Source: Sphaerisporangium fuscum
GTDB lineage: Bacteria > Actinomycetota > Actinomycetes > Streptosporangiales > Streptosporangiaceae
Length of the DNA: 54,180 nucleotides
Assembly (NCBI RefSeq): GCF_018531465.1
Contig: NZ_JAHDTF010000050.1
Span: 1 to 54,180, forward strand
Reading direction: 5' to 3'
Shown: one piece after another, positions 48,923 to 54,180 of the stretch
Numbering within the stretch: position 1 is the stretch's first letter
How the letters are laid out: each line of letters begins with the position of its first letter
Position numbers and translations under genes: made by a program
Notes under the pieces: model-generated
The model's database searches: none
The model's input: only the letters and a program-made list of their open reading frames with translations
Told to the model about the DNA's origin: nothing

Positions 48923-51070
48923 CTAGTCGTCGGTGGCGCAGACCGAGCAGTGGGTGAGACCGGCGGCCTCGGCGTCGGCCTTCGACATGGTCTCCAGGGT
49001 GCCGGGGTCGGATCCCTTGATCAGGGGGCAGGCGGAGCTGTGGTAGCGCCGGGTGCCCGGGATGACCTTGACGATGCCCGGCCGCATGGCCTCGACGGTC
49101 GGCCCGCTCTTACGCGGCTTCCCGCCACCGTCGCCCTCCTCACCGGCGGGCTCCCCCTTGGTCCCCTCACCGGACCCGACGTCCCCGCCCTTGTCCGCCT
49201 GAACGTCCCGGGCCTTGCCGGACTCGGCGTCCCGGGCCTTGCCGGACTCGGCGTCCCGGGCCTTGCCGGACTCGGCGTCCCGGGCCTTGCCGGACTCGGC
49301 GTCCCGGGCCTTGCCGGACTCGGCGTCCCGGGCCTTGCCGGCGGCGCCGGCACCCGCGGACGCCTTGGCGGGTCCGCCGGATTCCTCCGCGGCCGGGCCG
49401 GTCGGTTCCTCGGCGGCCGGGTCTCCCGGCCTGCCCTTGGGTGCCGTGGTGGCCTTGGAGGGGCGACCCTGCGGCTCGTCCTTGGTCGCGGCGGCCTCTC
49501 CCGGCTTCGCCGCGGCGCCGGCGGGCGTACGGGAGCGGCCGGTCACGACGACGATCGGGGAGTCGTCCTCGGTGTCGTCGTCCGCGGCCGCACCACCGGG
49601 CCTGCCGGACGCACCGGGCACGGTCCCACCGGCGGACTTGCCGGACGGCTCGGACGTGGTCTTACCGGATGGCTCGGGCGCGGTCTTACCGGCGGACTTG
49701 CCGGACGGCTCGGGCGTGGTCTCACCGGCGGACTTGCCGGGGTCGAGGTCCGGCGTGGCGGCGGCAGGGCGCTTGAAGGCCTCGAACGGTGTGCTGGCCT
49801 CGGGGACGGTCACCGGCTTGATGCCGGCGAACGGATCGGCCGGCCTCGGCGGCGTGGCGGAGGGCGACTCGGACGGAAGCTTGGTCACCGGCCGCGTCGG
49901 CTCGGAGACGTATCCCCCCAGGCGGGAGGCGGCCTTGTCCGCGGTCGCGGAGCCGTCCTTGCCACCCGCTCCGGAGGAGGTCCCGGTACCGGTCGCGGAG
50001 GCGCCCTTGGCACCGCCCTCACCGGACGCGGGCTTCGCCGCCGCGTCGGACGGGGTGCTCTTGGCGCCCCCGGCGCCGGCGCGGGAGGCCGTGGAGGGCT
50101 TGGCGGCGCTCTCGGCGGGCGAGGCCGCGGAGGCCTGGGCCTCGACGGGAGAGGCGGTGGACAGTTTGCCACGGGGATCCACGCCGGAGGCCGTACGAGC
50201 CTTGGAAGCGGCCTCGGGGGAAGTGCCCGCCGGGGGCTTCGGAGCCGGGGATGTGCCCGTGGAGGGCTTGGGAGCGGCCTCGGAGGAGGCGCCCGTGGAG
50301 GGCTTGGGAGCAGCCTCGGGGGAGGTACCGGTGGAGGGCCTGGAAGGCGCCTCGGGGGTTCCCGCGGAGGGCTTGGGAGCGGCCTCGGAAGAAGTGCCCG
50401 TGAGGGACGTGGTAGCCGCCTCGGAGGAGGCGCCCGTGGAGGGCTTGGAGGCGGCAGCCGGGGGCTTGGCGGCCGTGTCGGGGGCGGCCGGGGCGTGGGC
50501 CTGGGGCTTGTAGCCCTCAGGAAGGCACGTGGTGCAGGCGGAGAAGCCCTCCTCGCGGGCCTCCTCGTAGGTGAGCTCCTCGAAGTCGCGCCCGGCGAGC
50601 TGCCGGCACCCCGGCAGGTGGAACCGCTTGCGCCCGGGGATGACGAGGACGATCCCCTCGGGGGACGGCTTGCCGCCCGCGGCGACCGGGCCGCGCGGGG
50701 GCCCGGACGGGGTGTACACCGCCGACGCGGCGGACTGCGCCGCCATGTGGGGTGCGGCCATGGGCGGCCGGGCGAGAGGTGAGGAGGGCCCGCGCGGCGG
50801 CATCGCCGGAGAGCCCGCCATCCCGTGATGACCCGCCACGCCGGCCGCGACGCCCGCACCCGCCGGGGGCATCGGCGGCGCTTGGGCCGCCTTGGTGCCG
50901 CCGGAAGGGAAGAGCTCGTGGCGTCGCAGCAGCATCCCGATGAGCAGGAAGACCGCAGCCAGCGCGCTGACCACGATCGACCACACAAGCGGGACCGCTG
51001 TTCCGGTCACCACGCCTATGACCAGCAGGCCGAAGGCGAGGACGACCAGAATGGCGCTGAGGTAGATCAC
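48923..51070 (-). CDS. Repeat-rich membrane protein with two Cys/His motif units
   Basis: A 715-residue protein. It starts with two membrane helices (MIYLSAILVVLAFGLLVIGV, then PLVWSIVVSALAAVFLLIGM). A cytosolic or external unit follows: VLVIPGRKRFHLPGCRQLAG with CTTC 27 residues on. A huge low-complexity Ala/Ser/Pro/Thr region follows, including tandem GKARDAES repeats. The C-terminus repeats the unit: VKVIPGTRRYHSSACPLIKG with HCSVC downstream. The arrangement H-x4-C ... C-x2-C resembles the small Ada-like zinc modules. It lies just downstream of divIVA on the same strand, so a role in the cell envelope or division is possible, but this is only context. Confidence 0.7.
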   Translation of the reverse strand: MIYLSAILVVLAFGLLVIGVVTGTAVPLVWSIVVSALAAVFLLIGMLLRRHELFPSGGTKAAQAPPMPPAGAGVAAGVAGHHGMAGSPAMPPRGPSSPLARPPMAAPHMAAQSAASAVYTPSGPPRGPVAAGGKPSPEGIVLVIPGRKRFHLPGCRQLAGRDFEELTYEEAREEGFSACTTCLPEGYKPQAHAPAAPDTAAKPPAAASKPSTGASSEAATTSLTGTSSEAAPKPSAGTPEAPSRPSTGTSPEAAPKPSTGASSEAAPKPSTGTSPAPKPPAGTSPEAASKARTASGVDPRGKLSTASPVEAQASAASPAESAAKPSTASRAGAGGAKSTPSDAAAKPASGEGGAKGASATGTGTSSGAGGKDGSATADKAASRLGGYVSEPTRPVTKLPSESPSATPPRPADPFAGIKPVTVPEASTPFEAFKRPAAATPDLDPGKSAGETTPEPSGKSAGKTAPEPSGKTTSEPSGKSAGGTVPGASGRPGGAAADDDTEDDSPIVVVTGRSRTPAGAAAKPGEAAATKDEPQGRPSKATTAPKGRPGDPAAEEPTGPAAEESGGPAKASAGAGAAGKARDAESGKARDAESGKARDAESGKARDAESGKARDAESGKARDVQADKGGDVGSGEGTKGEPAGEEGDGGGKPRKSGPTVEAMRPGIVKVIPGTRRYHSSACPLIKGSDPGTLETMSKADAEAAGLTHCSVCATDD
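49204..49341. repeat. 24-bp tandem repeat (five full copies plus one partial)
   Basis: Five identical 24-base units beginning CGTCCCGGGCCTTGCC start at 49204, 49228, 49252, 49276 and 49300, with a partial sixth at 49324. On the minus strand they encode the octapeptide GKARDAES. Their near-identity suggests recent expansion by slippage. Confidence 0.9.
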
Positions 51071-51112
51071 AGGGTCTCCAGTCGCGGGTCGGGCTGAACC
51101 TGACCCGTTACC

Positions 51113-51985
51113 TTAACGGCGATCGTTGTGAGGGCCGTCAACTCCCTGGAAGGCTCCGGAGTGCTGGGTGGGCTCGGGGCCGAACGGGTTGCTCTGGCCG
51201 CCGGGGAGCGGCTGCTGGCCACCCGGAGCCACCGCGTGGGACATCGCCGGGGCGCCGCCCATGGGAGCACCGACGACGGGGAAGCCGCCGCTGCCCTCGG
51301 CCGCGACGTTGAGCTCGGCGAGCTGGTTCTCGAGGTACAGCTTGAGCCTGCTGCGGTACTCGCGCTCGAAGCTGCGCAGCTCCTCGACCTTGCGCTCGAG
51401 CTCGTCGCGGGTCTGCACCAGCGAGCCCATGGCCTGGCGGTGACGCTCCTGGGCGTCGCGCTCGAGGGTCTCCGCGCGGGCGCGGGCGTCGCCGATGATC
51501 TGCTCGGCCTGGCGGCGGGCCTTGCCGAGGATCTCGTCGGCCTCGCGGCGGGCGCGGGTCACCGTCTCGTCGGCCTCGCGGCGCGCGTCGGCGATCGCCT
51601 GGTCGGCCGTCTGCTGCGCGAGGGCGAGCACACGGGCGGCGGTGTCCATGTTGTCCTCGGCGGGGGGCATGCCCATCGCCACGGGAACCGGCTCGGGCCT
51701 GATCGGCTCCGGCGGCTTCATGGGCTCAGGCTGCGGAGGCATCATCATCTCGGGCTTCGGCTCGGCGACCGGGGCCGGTGCCATGCCCATGCCCATTCCG
51801 CCCGGCACCTTGCCCCGCAGGCACTCGGTCAGCTTCGCCCGAAGCTCTTCGTTCTCCTGGATGAGGCGGTCGAGCTCGGCCTCCACCTCATCAAGGAAGG
51901 CGTCAACCTCTTCCTCGTCGTATCCCGGCCTGAGCCGGGTCGTACTGAACTGCTTGTTCCGCACATCAGCGGGCGTCAGCGGCAT
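51113..51985 (-). CDS. divIVA: DivIVA/Wag31 polar growth protein
   Basis: A 290-residue coiled-coil protein. The N-terminal membrane-binding domain is MPLTPADVRNKQFSTTRLRP followed by GYDEEEVDAFLDEVEAELDR. A Met/Pro-rich linker (about residues 60-105) precedes a long second coiled coil (RREADETVTRARREADEILG and so on) and a Gly/Pro tail. It recruits the apical growth and division machinery in actinomycetes. It is the last gene of the ftsZ-yggS-sepF-yggT-divIVA run. Confidence 0.96.
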   Translation of the reverse strand: MPLTPADVRNKQFSTTRLRPGYDEEEVDAFLDEVEAELDRLIQENEELRAKLTECLRGKVPGGMGMGMAPAPVAEPKPEMMMPPQPEPMKPPEPIRPEPVPVAMGMPPAEDNMDTAARVLALAQQTADQAIADARREADETVTRARREADEILGKARRQAEQIIGDARARAETLERDAQERHRQAMGSLVQTRDELERKVEELRSFEREYRSRLKLYLENQLAELNVAAEGSGGFPVVGAPMGGAPAMSHAVAPGGQQPLPGGQSNPFGPEPTQHSGAFQGVDGPHNDRR

Positions 51986-52033
51986 TTCGGTCTCCTTGGC
52001 GCGCTCGGAGTCTGTCCGGAGGACGGTACCCGA

Positions 52034-52321
52034 TCAAAAAGGAAGCGCGGACACGAGTTGGATCATGACCAGGACCCCAAGCACCAGCAAAGTGAAGCCT
52101 AGGTCAAGGGCCACCGTACCCAACCGGAGGGGCGGAATGAAACGGCGGAAGAGTTTGAGCGGGGGATCGGTCACCGTGTAGATGACCTCCGCCAGCACCA
52201 GGACCACCCCCCTGGGGTGCCAGGATCGGGCGAACTGCTGCACCGTCTCAAAGATCATTCTGCCGATCAGCAACACGAGATAGATCGACAGGATCGCGAC
52301 CAGGATTTCACTAACGATCAC
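52034..52321 (-). CDS. YggT-family membrane protein
   Basis: About 95 residues with two membrane helices (SEILVAILSIYLVLLIGRMI and LDLGFTLLVLGVLVMIQLVS) around the family motif YTVTDPPLKLFRRFIPPLR. The N-terminal start is taken as the GTG at 52321 (VIVSEIL), with GGAGG 12 bases upstream; the open frame extends to 52387. YggT proteins sit next to sepF and divIVA in most actinobacteria; the function is not settled. Confidence 0.88.
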   Translation of the reverse strand: MIVSEILVAILSIYLVLLIGRMIFETVQQFARSWHPRGVVLVLAEVIYTVTDPPLKLFRRFIPPLRLGTVALDLGFTLLVLGVLVMIQLVSALPF

Positions 52322-52403
52322 GGTCGCGCCCTGCCTCCATCCCGATCTGCCGGCCTCGGTCCGGATAGGCCTTGAGTGGCCGTTCACTGCTCATGGTGGA
52401 ACT

Positions 52404-52913
52404 CTAGCTCTGGTTGAAGAACCCTCGTTCCGCGATGCGGGCCTTGTCCTCGGCGGTCACCTCGACATTGGCTGGGGACAACAGGAACACCTTGTTGGTA
52501 ACACGTTCAATGCTGCCATGTAGGCCAAAGACCAGACCTGCCGCGAAATCAACAAGCCGTTTCGCGTCGCTGTCGACCATTTCAGTCAAGTTCATGATGA
52601 CCGGTGTGCCCTCGCGGAAGTGCTCGCCTATGGTGCGGGCCTCGTTGTAGGTGCGAGGGTGGAGGGTCGTGATGCGCGCCAGATCGGTCGTACGGCGCTC
52701 GACGACGGCGGCCCCGGACCTTGGTGCCGGGACGGGGGCCTCGACCTCCTCGTGGGCGTCTTGAGCCGCTCCGAGACCCCGATCGTCGCCGCGACGGCCC
52801 TCGACGTAGTCGTCGGTGTAATCGTCGTCGTCGGCGTAGTTACCATACTCCGGGTAGCGGTCGTCCTCCACGAGACCGAGGTAGACCGCCATCTTGCGCA
52901 TTGCGCCGGCCAT
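52404..52913 (-). CDS. sepF: SepF cell-division protein
   Basis: A 169-residue FtsZ-membrane anchor. The N-terminal amphipathic helix is MAGAMRKMAVYLGLVEDD, then an acidic Asp/Tyr linker, then the SepF fold (ITTLHPRTYNEARTIGEHFR, TPVIMNLTEMVDSDAKRLVD-FAAGLVFGL, KVFLLSPANVEVTAED). Length and order are usual. Confidence 0.95.
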   Translation of the reverse strand: MAGAMRKMAVYLGLVEDDRYPEYGNYADDDDYTDDYVEGRRGDDRGLGAAQDAHEEVEAPVPAPRSGAAVVERRTTDLARITTLHPRTYNEARTIGEHFREGTPVIMNLTEMVDSDAKRLVDFAAGLVFGLHGSIERVTNKVFLLSPANVEVTAEDKARIAERGFFNQS

Positions 52914-53019
52914 CGCTACGTCGTCCTCCTGCTCATGGTCGCCGTACCCAAGGCAACCTAAGGCACCGCTGTCGACCTCTGCTCGGATACATGGACATCA
53001 AGGTCCACTCGGGGGGACA

Positions 53020-53730
53020 TTACCTGACGAAGGGCTTGCGGCGGCCGAGCAACGCCGTACCGACTCGCACATGTGTCGCTCCGTGGGCTATCGCCTCCGC
53101 CAGGTCCCCGCTCATGCCCGCCGAGACGACGGTGGCGGCGGGGTGGTCGGCCCGCAGGGAGAGCGAGAGCTCCAGGAGCCTGGCGAAGGCCGGGCCGGGC
53201 TCGGCGCCGAGCGGGGCGACGGCCATGACCCCGCCCAGGGTGAGCCCCTCGGCGCCGGCGATCATCTCGGCGAGCTTGGGCACCTCGGCCGCGACGGCGC
53301 CGCCGCGGCCGGGGTCGTCGTCGAGGGCGACCTGCACCAGGCACGCGACCTGCCGGCCCGTCCTGACGGCCTCGCGCGACAGCGCCTCGACCAGCCGGGG
53401 ACGGTCGACCGAGTGGACCACGTCGGCGTAGGACACCACCGACCTCACCTTGTTGGTCTGGAGCTGGCCGACGAAGTGCCAGGTCAGCGGCAGGTCCTCG
53501 CACTCCCCCGCCTTGACCGAGGCCTCCTGGTCGCGGTTCTCGCCGACGTGGCGCACGCCCAGCCCGGCCAGGATGCGCACGTCGGAGGAGGGGTAGGTCT
53601 TGGTGATCGCGACGAGGGTGACGTCGCCGCGCGGGCGGCCCGCCGCCCGGCAGGCGGAGGCGATGCGGCGCTCCACCTCGGCGAGGCCCGCCGCGATCTC
53701 GTCGCGTCGTGTGGTGCTGGGGTCGTTCAC
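53020..53730 (-). CDS. yggS: YggS/PLPBP PLP-homeostasis protein
   Basis: About 236 residues of the single-domain, alanine-racemase-like PLP-binding family. VTLVAITKTYPSSDVRIL contains the PLP lysine, and GENRDQEASVKAGECEDLPL with WHFVGQLQTNKVR and VSAGMSGDLAEAIAHGATHV-RVGTALLG follow. It balances pyridoxal phosphate in the cell. The GTG at 53730 is the likely start; an open frame extends to 53844. It is directly downstream of ftsZ; the ylmD gene often found between them is absent. Confidence 0.93.
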   Translation of the reverse strand: MNDPSTTRRDEIAAGLAEVERRIASACRAAGRPRGDVTLVAITKTYPSSDVRILAGLGVRHVGENRDQEASVKAGECEDLPLTWHFVGQLQTNKVRSVVSYADVVHSVDRPRLVEALSREAVRTGRQVACLVQVALDDDPGRGGAVAAEVPKLAEMIAGAEGLTLGGVMAVAPLGAEPGPAFARLLELSLSLRADHPAATVVSAGMSGDLAEAIAHGATHVRVGTALLGRRKPFVR

Positions 53731-53860
53731 GTGGGGGTCCGGGCACTTCCAGGCGAGTCGTACGGTGGACCGCTTCAGCCTACGGACCTCGCGCCCGGGC
53801 GGCCACTCCGGCCCGCATCCCCGGAGTCGTGCCCGGGCGCTCACTTCGTCAGGCGTGCGA

Positions 53861-54180
53861 TCACTTCAGGAAGTCGGGGACGTCGAGCTCCTCTTCCTGC
53901 TCCTCGAAGACCACCGGGCGGCGCCGGGTGGGCTCGGAGACGCGGGAGGTGATCGGCGTGGGCGGCTCGGGCGCCGGCCTCGGGATCGACACCGGCCCCT
54001 GGGGCTGCTGCTCGGCGTGCGAGGACGGCGAGGCGTGGGGGGCCGGCGACGCCTCGCTCGTGGCGTCCCTGCCGAACGGCGCCGCCTGCGCGGCGGGCGC
54101 GGGTTCGGGGGCCGGGGCCGGCTCGGGCTCCGGAGCGGGCACGGCCTGCACCTGGGGCGCGGCCGGGGCCGGTACCGGGG
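53861..54180 (-). CDS. ftsZ: FtsZ cell-division GTPase, C-terminal end (5' part off window)
   Basis: The frame is open from the right edge to the stop at 53861. Only the Pro/Ala-rich linker and the C-terminal conserved peptide are in the window. The end VVFEEQEEELDVPDFLK is the actinobacterial FtsZ tail that binds SepF and FtsW. The GTPase domain lies beyond the edge, so the assignment rests on the tail and the gene order. Confidence 0.9.
   Translation of the reverse strand, partial: PVPAPAAPQVQAVPAPEPEPAPAPEPAPAAQAAPFGRDATSEASPAPHASPSSHAEQQPQGPVSIPRPAPEPPTPITSRVSEPTRRRPVVFEEQEEELDVPDFLK

Noticed and set aside
49204..49341. Regular repeats that might suggest a CRISPR array
   Set aside because: Units are directly adjacent, in frame and encode an octapeptide; there are no unique spacers.
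48845..50782. Gly-rich 645-codon plus-strand frame resembling a PE_PGRS-like protein
   Set aside because: It mirrors the Ala/Pro/Ser-rich region and 24-bp repeats of the minus-strand membrane protein, which has membrane helices, paired Cys motifs and a sensible start.
1..54180. tRNA and rRNA genes, integrases and transposases
   Set aside because: None were recognised on either strand by eye; short tRNAs could be missed without a covariance search.

Overview
This is a very GC-rich window (roughly 70% or more by eye) with GTG/TTG starts, strong GGAGG-type ribosome sites, WhiJ/DUF397 and PknB families, Wag31-type DivIVA, SepF and an actinobacterial ileS T-box. It comes from a filamentous actinomycete, probably of the Streptosporangiales or a related order; that last step is inference from gene style and order, not a database result.

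Layout. 1-5.9 kb: small housekeeping and regulatory genes (a sensor-like ATPase cut by the window edge, a ureohydrolase, a Rid protein, an RsbW-like ATPase / XRE-DUF5753 / DUF397 set, a TraR/DksA zinc finger) plus gene remnants. 6.2-9.3 kb: a compact class II lanthipeptide locus with a 60-residue precursor followed by a LanM synthetase. 9.5-14.0 kb (minus strand): dnaE and a chorismate mutase fused to a degenerate DAHP-synthase-like domain, with a structured leader. 14.35-20.65 kb: three tandem PknB-type membrane kinases. 20.7-23.0 kb (minus): an RluD-type pseudouridine synthase, lspA, a TraR/DksA protein and a DUF167 protein. 23.0-26.5 kb: T-box riboswitch and ileS. 26.5-30.6 kb: a FabF-like ketosynthase, a secreted S33-type hydrolase and a DUF574 methyltransferase. 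31.4-48.2 kb: a thiopeptide gene cluster. 48.4-51.1 kb: a DUF6098 protein and a repeat-rich membrane protein. 51.1-54.2 kb (minus): divIVA, yggT, sepF, yggS and the 3' end of ftsZ.

The most interesting region is the thiopeptide cluster. A 53-residue precursor (core starting near STTTSGCACSSCSSTCSA) has its own promoter and is followed at once by a 17-bp perfect hairpin. Downstream, almost entirely overlapping or closely spaced, come a probable pyridine synthase, two paralogous azole-forming cassettes (each with a small E1-like protein, an E1-like/nitroreductase fusion, a stand-alone nitroreductase and a YcaO cyclodehydratase; only the second has a large Ocin-ThiF-like partner), and a split LanB dehydratase (glutamylation plus elimination proteins). 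A convergent Tsr/TsnR-type 23S rRNA methyltransferase closes it and points to the L11/23S GTPase-centre site as the target. No transporter, regulator, P450, radical SAM or tailoring methyltransferase is visible in the cluster.

The accessory blocks sit inside what is normally a compact actinobacterial housekeeping neighbourhood (ftsZ-yggS-sepF-yggT-divIVA-ileS-dksA-lspA-rluD-dnaE). The thiopeptide cluster therefore appears to have been inserted between divIVA and ileS. Functions below are assigned by reading motifs; no searches were run.
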